A stretch of DNA of 64,000 bases from Desulfovibrio sp. (lineage in GTDB: Bacteria; Desulfobacterota; Desulfovibrionia; Desulfovibrionales; Desulfovibrionaceae). The stretch is from positions 1 through 64,000 of the forward strand of contig JAITGC010000026.1 of NCBI GenBank assembly GCA_031280915.1. The letters run 5' to 3'. The notes beneath the pieces are model-generated. The model saw only the letters and a program-made list of their open reading frames with translations. It was not told the DNA's origin and did not search any database. Both the position numbers and the translations under genes were made by a program. Shown here in pieces: positions 1-8,602 of the stretch. Within the stretch, counting starts at the first letter, position 1, and each line of letters starts with the position of its first letter.

Positions 1-508
1 GCTGTAACCTCTTCGGAGCAGAGTCTTTGGAAGAACTCCTCAATCCGCGAAGTCGAAAAAATGAAAACTCTTGTTACCTTAGCCTGTTAGACATGGCTGC
101 TTAGCCGGACACGATTGAAAAAAGAAGTAAAAGTTTGTATGGCTGGAAGTGAAAGTGGAGAGGTTATATCTTTATTTCTGTTTTCTAGAAAATTTTTATA
201 GAAAATTGATGTAAATTCGAAAGATAGTATGTGTATTTTATTGCTACAGGAATATTGCCCTGTAATCAGTGTATGAAATAGCTAATATGAATATTTTTGT
301 AAATCTTGTTAAAAAAACTTTTTTAAAACAATTGACTTTATTTTTTAGCGAGGCTAATGGAAAATCAAATCTGTCCGAAATTCTTTTGAGGAAGGCATTG
401 AAGGATAAGGACAAGTTTTATTCGATTTTTGTTTGCGGCGCTTTCCTGGACAATTCCGCTGCGGAACACGGGAAGCCTAAGTTTTGAGTATGCCGTAAGG
501 AGGCAGTT
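1..508. other. AT-rich leader region without a convincing gene
   Basis: About 500 bases, clearly richer in A and T than the coding DNA that follows, lie before the type I secretion operon. Open frames at the extreme left end close by about position 104, so the 3' end of an upstream gene could be cut here, but the roughly 30 visible residues match no family I recognise. A 72-codon frame at 269-487 starts with GTG without a ribosome binding site and has biased, lysine-rich composition; I do not count it as a gene. A near-perfect AT dyad of the form TTAAAAAA-AC-TTTTTTAA sits at about 309-326. Confidence 0.5.
332..360 (+). promoter_or_regulatory. possible sigma-70 promoter of the secretion operon
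   Basis: TTGACT at 332-337 and TAATGG at 355-360 are separated by 17 bases, which gives a good -35 element and a mediocre -10 element about 150 bases before the first gene. The AT-rich dyad just upstream could be an operator or an UP element. This is a pattern match only. Confidence 0.25.
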
Positions 509-1918
509 ATGAAACGTTTGCTTTTTTCCCTTGTTTTAGTCTTTGTTTGCCCCGTTGCCGGAATGGCCGCAGAGGCGGCATACCCGCCGCCGCCGATGCC
601 GGGACAGATCGTAAGCGTTGACGACACGGTTTACGGCGTGCTGCGCACCCATCGCAATTTGCGTGGAATGTTGGAAAACCGCGATGTCCTTGAGCACGAA
701 GTTGACCGGGCAAGAGCCGGTTTCGGACCGCGGGTTGATCTCACCGGTCGGGCCGGTTATGGCATAAGCAGCACCTTTACTACCAGACAGGCGAAGGACG
801 ACAAGCAACTGTGGTCCACCGTGAGCTACAGCGCAACGCTCGTGCAGCCCATATGGGACGGCTTCGCGGCCCGTTCCCGTGTGCGTAGCGCCAAGTCAAC
901 CCTGGAATCCGTGAAGAACAGGGTTTTCGACACCGCCACGTCGCTCTCCCTGGACGGCATCATCGCACATATTGATTTGCTGCGCCGCCGGACAATTTAC
1001 GACCTTTCCGTAAAAAATGTGGAACAGCACAAATCCGTTCTGGGTATGGCGCAGGAACGCGCCAACCTCGGCGCGGACACGCAGGCCGACGTCAGCCAGG
1101 CTCAGTCCCGTCTGGCCCGTGCGCTTTCCGGCCTTTCCGAAGCCAAAGCGTCCTTGCATGTGGCGGAAGAAACCTACACGCGGCTGACGGGCCTGCCCAG
1201 CGATAGCCCGTTGCAGGCCGTCACCATGCCGCCGCAGATTTTTGAGAATCCTGAATCCGTGTTTTTGCTGGCCGAGAAGGGCAACCCGAAACTGGCCGCT
1301 TATCTGCAGGACATACGGGCGCTGGTGGGTGACAAGGAACTGGCCGAATCCGCCTTTTATCCGACCATCAACCTTGAGGCCGGCCCCAATTACTCCAACC
1401 GCAACATCAGCGACCAATTTGAGCAGAACTGGCAGTATACCTTTGACATTCTCGGCACCGTCCGCTGGAACATTTTTAACAGCGGCGCCGACTGGGCCGA
1501 GCGCAAGGCCGCTCTGGCAAGGATTCGCCAGTCCCGTCAGTTGATGTACAACTTCATTGATGAACTGAAGCTGGACGTTGACAGCACATGGATCAATTAT
1601 CTGGCCGCCCAGGAACAGTACAAGCATTATACCAAGGCCATCGAGTACAACAAGTTTACCCGCACCGCGTACAAAGAGCAGTTCCAGTTGGGACGGCGCA
1701 CGCTTCTTGACGTGCTGGACGCCGAATCGGAACTCTTCAATTCTTCCACGCAGGCCGAAACTTCACGTGGCAATATCCTGGTGGGCGCGTACAGGCTGTG
1801 CGCTCTCACAGGCCACCTGCTGCAGCAGATGTCCATTGATTTGGCCCCGCTTGGCCATCGTCCTCCAGTGGACGCGAACGATCCGCGGGAAGCCTTCGCG
1901 CCAGGCTGGTTTAACTGA
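509..1918 (+). CDS. TolC-family outer-membrane channel of a type I secretion system (LapE-like)
   Basis: A 469-residue protein of normal TolC-family length. It begins with a Sec signal peptide (basic MKRLL start, hydrophobic stretch, cleavage probably near AEA at residue 22). The mature part has the long alpha-helical heptad-rich stretches and duplicated outer-membrane-efflux pattern of TolC, including a late segment around residues 395-410 with GRRTLLDVLDAE, a typical C-terminal signature of these channels. A ribosome binding site (AAGGAGG) lies just before the ATG. It would form the outer-membrane exit duct for the ABC exporter and adaptor encoded immediately downstream. A strong double hairpin separates it from the exporter gene, so the channel may be made in excess of the inner-membrane parts. 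Confidence 0.93.
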   Translation: MKRLLFSLVLVFVCPVAGMAAEAAYPPPPMPGQIVSVDDTVYGVLRTHRNLRGMLENRDVLEHEVDRARAGFGPRVDLTGRAGYGISSTFTTRQAKDDKQLWSTVSYSATLVQPIWDGFAARSRVRSAKSTLESVKNRVFDTATSLSLDGIIAHIDLLRRRTIYDLSVKNVEQHKSVLGMAQERANLGADTQADVSQAQSRLARALSGLSEAKASLHVAEETYTRLTGLPSDSPLQAVTMPPQIFENPESVFLLAEKGNPKLAAYLQDIRALVGDKELAESAFYPTINLEAGPNYSNRNISDQFEQNWQYTFDILGTVRWNIFNSGADWAERKAALARIRQSRQLMYNFIDELKLDVDSTWINYLAAQEQYKHYTKAIEYNKFTRTAYKEQFQLGRRTLLDVLDAESELFNSSTQAETSRGNILVGAYRLCALTGHLLQQMSIDLAPLGHRPPVDANDPREAFAPGWFN

Positions 1919-1934
1919 GTTTGACGAATCCATG

Positions 1935-2000
1935 ACACCCCGGCCTCAGTGGCCGGGGTGTGCCGTTGCCCCCCGGCCACTGAGGCCGGGGGATATTTTT
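1935..2000 (+). terminator. two tandem hairpins that are reverse complements of each other
   Basis: Hairpin 1 (1935-1961) has an 11-bp perfect stem with loop TCAGT. Hairpin 2 (1970-1992) has a 9-bp stem with loop ACTGA and is followed by ATATTTTTAT, as in a Rho-independent terminator. The core of the first hairpin is the reverse complement of the second, so the RNA can fold either as two small hairpins or as one long imperfect hairpin joining the two. It lies between the channel gene and the ABC exporter gene and is probably a terminator or attenuator within the operon. Confidence 0.75.
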
Positions 2001-2131
2001 ATCTGTATGCCTGACGGCAGGCGGGAGAGGGCGCGCTGTGAAATGACTTGAATTGTCTTGTTCTTTGTGATAGCCTGTGATAAATTTTATGCGTTCACGG
2101 CACATCTTTCGGATCGTCCGGATTGTTCAGC

Positions 2132-2167
2132 TTTACAGCGGCGGTGTGTTTGAAGCGGCGCTGTAAA
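2132..2167 (+). promoter_or_regulatory. hairpin just upstream of the ABC exporter gene
   Basis: TTTACAGCG (2132-2140) pairs with CGCTGTAAA (2159-2167), a 9-bp stem around an 18-base loop. It ends 17 bases before the exporter ATG, next to a weak ribosome binding site, so it could influence translation or be an operator. No function is shown by sequence alone. Confidence 0.35.
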
Positions 2168-2184
2168 TTACTTCTGGAAATTAC

Positions 2185-4548
2185 ATGGAAAAAATCAGCT
2201 CAACATCTTCCGACAGCGCCATTGCCGACCTCTCTCAGTCACCTTCCCCCCAGTCTCAGCCGGCTGCGGAGGGGAATGAGAAAGTTCCCACAGCCGGCGA
2301 GCACCTCGCGGCTCCCGCTGTGCCGACGGCTTCCTCTCCTCCCGCTGAGGCGGACAGAACCGTTGGCCCCCTGCGGCCTTCGGACGTGGATTTTATGCCC
2401 AGTCTTTTGCGGAGTCTTGCCGTGTTGCTGCGGCTACGCGGCAAGGTCGTTTCGCCCCAATTCCTTATGGCGGGCCTCAGCGGCAGTAAAATCACGCCCC
2501 AGGCATGCCTGCGCGCGGCACGAAAGGCCGGTCTTTCAGGCCGCATTGTTTTCAAGCCCGCCATTGAAGATATACCTGAACCCGTGCTCCCCTGCATCCT
2601 GTTGCTCACGAAGGACCGCTGCTGCGTGCTTACGTCCGTCAAGGGAGATTCGGCGGAAGTTATTTTCCCTGAAACAAACGAAACGGCGCAGACTGTGCCC
2701 CTTGAAACCATCAAGGCCGATTATTCAGGCTATGCGCTTTTTGCCGCCGTACAGGCCGCGCCTGACGAACGCGCTGAAAAGCTTGTCCTTTCCAAGGGAA
2801 AACGCTGGTTTTGGGATGTGTTGCGTTATTATGCGCCTATTTACAGGCATGTGGCCCTGGCCAGTGTGGTGATCAATCTGATCGCGGTGGCCAGCCCGCT
2901 TTTTACGATGAATGTGTATGACCGCGTTGTTCCCAACAACGCTGTTGAAACATTATGGGTACTGGCATCGGGCATCTGCATTATCTATTTGTTCAATTTT
3001 TTGCTCTCGTCGTTGCGCACGCATTTTGTCGATGTCGCGGGACGCAATGCCGACGTTGTGCTTTCAAGCACACTTGTTGAGAAAGTGCTTTCCATGCGCC
3101 TTGACGCCAAACCTGAATCCACCGGCGCTCTCGTCAATAATCTCCGTGAGTTTGAACAGTTGCGGGAGTTTTTCAGTTCGTCGAGTCTGCTTGCGTGTAT
3201 TGACTTGCCTTTCCTGGTCATTTTTCTTTTGCTTATCGCTTTTATCGGCGGCCCTCTGGTTTTTCTGCCCATTGCGGCCATCCCTTTGATGCTGGGGGTG
3301 GGCCTCTTTCTGCAGCACCGTTCCAAGCAATGCGCCGAGACGAGCTACAAGCAGAATATGCAAAAAAATGCCTTACTTGTTGAAATCGTCGCCGGGTTGG
3401 AGACCTTGAAGTCCTGCATGGCCGAGAGCCGCATGCAGCGCCTCTGGGAGTCCGTGGTCGGCCTTTCCGCCAAATCCAACAGCGAGGCCCGGAAATACAA
3501 CAATCTTGCCATCACGGCCTCCATGCTGATAACGCAAATCGTCACCGTGGCCATGCTCGTGTGGGGCGTATATCTCATAACCAACGGGGAAATGACCATG
3601 GGCGCCCTTATCGGCGCGAATATTCTTGTGGGGCGCACCATGGCGCCGCTCTTGCAGATGGCCTCCCTGCTCACCAGGATACAAAATTCGCATATCACAT
3701 TGAAGTCACTCGATATGCTGATGGAACTTCCTTCGGAAAACCAGGTGGAGCGGAGTTGTATAGATTTCGGCATGTTGCGTCCTTCCTTCACCCTGGAAGG
3801 GGTTTCCTTTGCCTATCCGCGTTCCGAGAGAGTTGCCCTTGACCGTGTTTCACTGCACATTGAGCCAGGTGAGCGCGTAGGCGTCATCGGGCCTATGGGA
3901 TCAGGAAAAAGCACGCTCTCCAGATTACTGATAGGGCTTTACCAGCCCAAGGAGGGGGCCGTTAAATTCGGCGATGTGGATATCCGTCAGGTACCCAGTT
4001 CCGACCTGCGCGGCCGGATCGGTGTTTTACCGCAGGATGTTACCCTGTTCTACGGCACCATCAGGGATAATATCGCCCTTGGGGATCCCACCATCAATGA
4101 CCATCTGATTTTGCGCGCGGCCGCGCTGGCCGGCGTGACGGACTTCCTGCGCAATAATCCCGCGGGATTCGCGGCGCAGGTCGGTGAACAGGGCAGGGCG
4201 CTTTCCGGCGGGCAGCGGCAATCCGTGGCCTTGGCCCGCGCTCTTCTGCGCGATCCTGAAGTGCTTATTCTGGATGAACCCACGAGCAATATGGATACCG
4301 ACTCGGAACTCATGTTGCAGAAGCGTCTGCAGACCGTTATGGAAAGCAGAACCGTCGTGCTGGTCACGCATCGGCTTTCCATGCTGCGTATCGTGGAGCG
4401 TTTGATTGTTATGGAAAACGGACAAATCAAGATGGATGGCCCGCGTGACAAGGTTTTACAACGCCTTCGCGAGCGTTCCAAGCAAAGCGTGGCCGCTGCA
4501 GGCGGCGCGGGCGCGCCGCCTGTAGCGCAGAAACCCTCAGGAAATTGA
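2185..4548 (+). CDS. type I secretion ABC exporter with inactive C39-like domain (LapB/RTX-type)
   Basis: A 787-residue fused permease-ATPase. After a proline/serine-rich N-terminal tail of about 65 residues comes a C39 peptidase-like domain (about 70-195) that lacks the catalytic cysteine at its start, as in exporters of RTX toxins and LapA-type adhesins, where this domain binds but does not cleave the substrate. The ABC membrane domain spans about 220-510. The nucleotide-binding domain has Walker A GPMGSGKST near 568, the LSGGQ signature near 672, Walker B LILDEP near 692 and a VTH switch histidine near 726. It works as a dimer with the adaptor and TolC-like channel encoded beside it. The secreted substrate is not in this window. 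The next gene starts 4 bases after the stop codon. Confidence 0.93.
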   Translation: MEKISSTSSDSAIADLSQSPSPQSQPAAEGNEKVPTAGEHLAAPAVPTASSPPAEADRTVGPLRPSDVDFMPSLLRSLAVLLRLRGKVVSPQFLMAGLSGSKITPQACLRAARKAGLSGRIVFKPAIEDIPEPVLPCILLLTKDRCCVLTSVKGDSAEVIFPETNETAQTVPLETIKADYSGYALFAAVQAAPDERAEKLVLSKGKRWFWDVLRYYAPIYRHVALASVVINLIAVASPLFTMNVYDRVVPNNAVETLWVLASGICIIYLFNFLLSSLRTHFVDVAGRNADVVLSSTLVEKVLSMRLDAKPESTGALVNNLREFEQLREFFSSSSLLACIDLPFLVIFLLLIAFIGGPLVFLPIAAIPLMLGVGLFLQHRSKQCAETSYKQNMQKNALLVEIVAGLETLKSCMAESRMQRLWESVVGLSAKSNSEARKYNNLAITASMLITQIVTVAMLVWGVYLITNGEMTMGALIGANILVGRTMAPLLQMASLLTRIQNSHITLKSLDMLMELPSENQVERSCIDFGMLRPSFTLEGVSFAYPRSERVALDRVSLHIEPGERVGVIGPMGSGKSTLSRLLIGLYQPKEGAVKFGDVDIRQVPSSDLRGRIGVLPQDVTLFYGTIRDNIALGDPTINDHLILRAAALAGVTDFLRNNPAGFAAQVGEQGRALSGGQRQSVALARALLRDPEVLILDEPTSNMDTDSELMLQKRLQTVMESRTVVLVTHRLSMLRIVERLIVMENGQIKMDGPRDKVLQRLRERSKQSVAAAGGAGAPPVAQKPSGN

Positions 4549-4552
4549 TATT

Positions 4553-6415
4553 ATGGATCTGACCTCCAGAAAACCCGTATCCCAAGCGTCCGCTTTGTCC
4601 GCGCCGGACCGTGAGGCGGCGCCCTCCTTCAGTCCGCAAGGCGATGGGCAGGCCAGAACAGCTTTGCTCCCCGAGGCGAAAGACGCGGCTGAATTGCCTT
4701 CCATGCCGGGTATGCCGGGGGAGAGCGTCAACAAATTTTTCGCCGCCATGTTGGACAAGGGACAGGACGCTGATACCCAAGATGCCGCATCGCTGGCCCA
4801 GGCGCTCAGACCGGCGGGCATGCGCCCTCTTGAGGGAGATGCGGCCAAGGAGGAGAAAAACGGGAGGAGCGGGGCTTGGAAGTTTCTGCGGGATTTGGTG
4901 ATGGGTGGGGAACATGAGCAAAAGCCGGACGAAGGTTTTCTGAAGTCCTTGGAAAAAGCCCTCGGCAAGGGAGGGGGACAGCCCGGTCCCGGCGGCGGCC
5001 CTCCCCAGGCCAACGCGGGATTGTTCGCGGCAATGGATGCGCCGTTGCACGGACTCACGCCCGACGACATACAGTTCGCCAGCGAAGTGGACGCGGCCCT
5101 GGCCCGCCGCCCGCGTTTCGGCGTGCGCGCCCTTTCTCTGACGGTGGCGGGAATGTTCCTGGCGCTGATCATCTGGGGAGCCTTTGCCGATATTGATGAA
5201 GTTACGCATGCGGAGGGTCAGGTCGTCGGTTCGCAGCGTACCCAGACCATACAGAACCTGGAAGGCGGCATTTTGCGCGGACTGCTTGTGCGCGAGGGGC
5301 AGATAGTCGAAAAGGGCGTTGCTTTGGCTCAACTTGACAATGAGATGGCTGAAAGCTCTTATCGCGACGCCATGAGCAAGGCCATGGAAAATAGCCTCGC
5401 CATCATGCGTCTTGAAAGCGAACTCAAAAATCAACAGCCTGTTTATCCCAAGGATCTGAGAGCTTGGGCCGCACAGATAACAGGGCAGCCCGTCAACGAA
5501 GCCATCGTGGAGCGTGCGCGCCAAATTGTGAGAGATCAGGACAATGCCTGGCGTTCGCGTCAGGAAAGGCTCAACAGCGAACTCGACGTGCTCAGGGCGC
5601 AACATGCGCAGCGGCAGCATGACCTGGAAGAGCAGATGGCGAGAAAGAATCAGCTTGATCGCAGCCTTGCCCTTTCTATTGAACAGCGTGATACCGCCCA
5701 TGCGCTGCTTTTGCGGAACAATTTTTCCCGAATGGAATATCTGGGGATGCAGCAGCGGGTCGTGGAACTGCAAGGGCAGATAGACATGCTTGCGGCAAGT
5801 ATTCCCAAGGCCAAGGCGGCCGCCGATGAATTTATGCAGCGCATCGCCTCCCGCAGGGCGGAGCAGAATACGGCCATCACGGATGAAATCAACAAACGCC
5901 GCCTGGAATTAAATTCTCTTCGTGAAACGCTTTCAGCGGGCAGCGACCGCGTGACGCGTACAGAGTTGCGCACCCCTGTGCGCGGCACGGTGAAGCAGAT
6001 ATATATCAATACCGTCGGCGGCGTCGTAAAGCCCGGTGAACCCATTATGGACATTGTCCCCCTTGACGATACTCTGCTTGTGGAATCGCGGGTAATGCCC
6101 AAAGACGTGGCCTTTCTGAGTCCTGGGCAGCATGTGATGGTCAAGATTTCGGCCTACGATTTTTCCATTTACGGGGGTCTTGAGGGCAAACTGGAATCCA
6201 TCAGCGCCGACACCATTGAGGACAAGAGGGGTAATTATTACTACTTGGTCAAAGTCCGTACGCAGAAGACATCCATTGTGTATCACAATGAAATTCTGCC
6301 GATTATTCCCGGCATGATGGTGACCACGGACATTATGATAGGCAAGAAGACGGTGCTTGATTATCTGCTCAAGCCCATTCTCAAGGCAAAACAGAACGCC
6401 CTCAGGGAACGATGA
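4553..6415 (+). CDS. HlyD-family membrane fusion protein with long N-terminal extension (LapC-like)
   Basis: A 620-residue periplasmic adaptor that links the inner-membrane exporter to the TolC-like channel. The single transmembrane segment is at about residues 190-212, followed by the first half of a biotinyl/lipoyl-like domain, long coiled coils (about 260-470), the second half-motif with GTVKQIY, and a C-terminal beta-barrel. The cytoplasmic part before the membrane segment is about 185 residues, whereas HlyD proteins usually have a few dozen. This extension is rich in Gly, Pro, Ala, Lys and Glu with a GGGQPGPGGGPP stretch. No upstream frame suggests a fusion artefact: the ATG is preceded by CAGGAAA and sits 4 bases after the exporter stop codon. 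The role of the extension is unknown. Confidence 0.92.
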   Translation: MDLTSRKPVSQASALSAPDREAAPSFSPQGDGQARTALLPEAKDAAELPSMPGMPGESVNKFFAAMLDKGQDADTQDAASLAQALRPAGMRPLEGDAAKEEKNGRSGAWKFLRDLVMGGEHEQKPDEGFLKSLEKALGKGGGQPGPGGGPPQANAGLFAAMDAPLHGLTPDDIQFASEVDAALARRPRFGVRALSLTVAGMFLALIIWGAFADIDEVTHAEGQVVGSQRTQTIQNLEGGILRGLLVREGQIVEKGVALAQLDNEMAESSYRDAMSKAMENSLAIMRLESELKNQQPVYPKDLRAWAAQITGQPVNEAIVERARQIVRDQDNAWRSRQERLNSELDVLRAQHAQRQHDLEEQMARKNQLDRSLALSIEQRDTAHALLLRNNFSRMEYLGMQQRVVELQGQIDMLAASIPKAKAAADEFMQRIASRRAEQNTAITDEINKRRLELNSLRETLSAGSDRVTRTELRTPVRGTVKQIYINTVGGVVKPGEPIMDIVPLDDTLLVESRVMPKDVAFLSPGQHVMVKISAYDFSIYGGLEGKLESISADTIEDKRGNYYYLVKVRTQKTSIVYHNEILPIIPGMMVTTDIMIGKKTVLDYLLKPILKAKQNALRER

Positions 6416-6436
6416 AGAGAGCGCAAGGAAACAGTT

Positions 6437-8584
6437 ATGGCACAAGATTCACCTAAAAGAAAATCCAGACGCGGTCGCGTCGCTCTGGCGCTTTTTGTTT
6501 TGCTGGTTATGGGGGCCATGGGCGTGATTGGCGCGGCGGGCATTGTTCTGGACACGAACAGGCAGCGCATTCTCAAAGAGGCGGAGCAGGGCCTGGGTTC
6601 CCGTTCCGCGAACACCGCCGCCAATATCACCGTGTGGGCCGGGCGGACAAAGAGCCAGGTGGAAGACTTTGTTGACCTTGACATGTTGCGTCTTTTTGCC
6701 GCCGAACTCGACAATGCCAAAATATCCGTTGAGCAGATACGGCAGTTGGGCGCGAAAGCCGACAGGGATTTTTCCTCTCCGGCGGAGGCGGATGATGTTG
6801 ATTCGGCATCCGCCGGGCAAGTGACCCTTGCCGTGGACAGAATTATTCTGCATCTGCCCGTGATGCAGAACCAGATCAAGGAGTTCGCGGCAAAAAACGC
6901 TTTTGTGAACGCCGCCCTCCTGAACAGGAATATGGAGGTTTATCTCTCTGCCACCGATGGAGCCACGGCGGCAAGTGAGCACGGGGCATCACTGGAAGCC
7001 GTCTTTACAGGCAAGAGGTCGGTTTTTTTGCCTGTGCGCCTGCACGAGGGCGTTTTGTTGATGGATATGATTTTTCCCGTCGAGGTACCGCCGTATGTGT
7101 CTCCTGACGAATATGTCGTGGCCGCCCTGCTGGTCACTTGCGACGTGACGCGAATACTCAGGGACGTTACCCGGCGCGCCCCGGAGGGAGGGGGCCTTTA
7201 CAATGCCTGCGTCATGCAGGAGCACGGCAAAAATTTGCAGATAATCGCCGAGGGGGTCGGCGGCCCGCAATTGATAGATCTGCCCCACTGGCGTCTTGAG
7301 GCTGACCGCAGTTTGCCTCTGGCCCTGCGTCAGATGCCTGTCGAGCCGGACAAGTCCGTCCAGGTGTATTCCATTGCCATGCCCGTCCCGGATTTGCCCT
7401 GGTATGCGGTGGAAATGCTCAATGCCGGCAAAACCGAAGCCGATTACGCCGACTTTCGCCGGAACGTCATTATTATGGCCGTTCTTTTGATAGCGCTTAT
7501 CGCCATTGTACTCATGGCCCTTTGGTGGTGGGCGCTGGGGCGCCGTGAGCGCGTCATCGCCGAGGAGATGCGGCATCTCTACCAGATGGTCCATCAGCAA
7601 AAGCAGATTATGGACGGCGTGAATTCCGCTCTTTCCGCCGGGATTGTGCTCAATGATCTGAATGGGGTGATATATTACGCCAATCAGAGTTTTGTGCATA
7701 TGACGGGTTTGACGCAGCAGGATTTGAGCGGGCTTTCCTATAAAAATTTAAACGTGGATATGGCCAGGAGCCTTGTGACGCACACCCAGGCTGTATACCA
7801 GTCAAGAAAACTGGCGAGTTTTACCGAAATACTGCCTGTTAGTGGGGGGCAGCGGCATTTCCTCACGTCCTGCTCGCCTTTTCTCAATGAAAAAGGCGAA
7901 TTTCTCGGCGTGGTCTCCGTGTATAACGACATCATGGATCTGGTGATGGCGCAGCGCCGCGCGCAGCATATGGTCACGCAGACCGTGGCCGTCTTCGTCA
8001 GGGCCATCGAAGCTGTGGATCCCTATTTGTGCGGGCAGTCCTCATTCACCGCCAAGCTGGCCGTGGCTCTGGCCCTCCATCTGGACAAAGGCGATGATGT
8101 GACGCTGGCGACATTGCGCACGGCGGCGAGTCTTTCACAGATCGGCATGATTCAACTGCCGAGGGAGTTGCTGACGAAAACCGGAAAATTGAGTGCGGAT
8201 GAGCGGGCCCAGTTGGAAAGGCATGTGGAATACACGCGAGCCGCTCTTGAAGGCATCGACTTCGGCATTCCCGTGCTGGAGGCCATCAGCCAGATGTATG
8301 AACGTATGGACGGCTCAGGGTATCCCATTGGCCTGAAGGACAGCCAGATATCCTTGAACGCCAGAATTCTCGGGGTGGCGAACACATTTTGCGCCTTAAT
8401 GAGGCCGCGCTCCTATCGTTCGGCTTTGGATACGCGGCTGGCGACGGAGATGCTTTCCACAACGCCGCCCAAATACGATCCCGATGTGGTGTCAGCTCTT
8501 ACGGATTTTCTCGGCACGGATCAGGGCCAAGTGTTCTTGCGGCAGCTTGCCGGCGAACGGTCGGATTCTCCGGAACAGACGTAA
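6437..8584 (+). CDS. membrane sensor with periplasmic domain, PAS domain and degenerate HD-GYP domain
   Basis: A 715-residue protein. Transmembrane segment 1 is at about 15-37, followed by a periplasmic sensory region of about 300 residues (Cache-like by size, not identified further), transmembrane segment 2 at about 342-366, PAS at about 385-490, and an HD-GYP-like domain at about 515-705. Compared with the HD-GYP consensus, the first histidine (GHSERV) is Gln (GQSSFT), the HD pair (HDIGK) is Ser-Gln (SQIGM), the HHE motif is MYE, and the late Asp is Asn. Only the RH histidine and the DGSGYP loop are kept. It is therefore very unlikely to hydrolyse cyclic di-GMP and may instead sense a ligand or bind the nucleotide. 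Its place directly after the exporter genes suggests control of the secreted adhesin, analogous in position to LapD. Confidence 0.82.
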   Translation: MAQDSPKRKSRRGRVALALFVLLVMGAMGVIGAAGIVLDTNRQRILKEAEQGLGSRSANTAANITVWAGRTKSQVEDFVDLDMLRLFAAELDNAKISVEQIRQLGAKADRDFSSPAEADDVDSASAGQVTLAVDRIILHLPVMQNQIKEFAAKNAFVNAALLNRNMEVYLSATDGATAASEHGASLEAVFTGKRSVFLPVRLHEGVLLMDMIFPVEVPPYVSPDEYVVAALLVTCDVTRILRDVTRRAPEGGGLYNACVMQEHGKNLQIIAEGVGGPQLIDLPHWRLEADRSLPLALRQMPVEPDKSVQVYSIAMPVPDLPWYAVEMLNAGKTEADYADFRRNVIIMAVLLIALIAIVLMALWWWALGRRERVIAEEMRHLYQMVHQQKQIMDGVNSALSAGIVLNDLNGVIYYANQSFVHMTGLTQQDLSGLSYKNLNVDMARSLVTHTQAVYQSRKLASFTEILPVSGGQRHFLTSCSPFLNEKGEFLGVVSVYNDIMDLVMAQRRAQHMVTQTVAVFVRAIEAVDPYLCGQSSFTAKLAVALALHLDKGDDVTLATLRTAASLSQIGMIQLPRELLTKTGKLSADERAQLERHVEYTRAALEGIDFGIPVLEAISQMYERMDGSGYPIGLKDSQISLNARILGVANTFCALMRPRSYRSALDTRLATEMLSTTPPKYDPDVVSALTDFLGTDQGQVFLRQLAGERSDSPEQT

Positions 8585-8602
8585 CTTGTTGCGGAGAGGC
8601 AT

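Noticed and set aside
269-487. A 72-codon frame in the AT-rich leader
   Set aside because: It has a GTG start without a ribosome binding site, biased lysine/leucine composition and no recognisable similarity.
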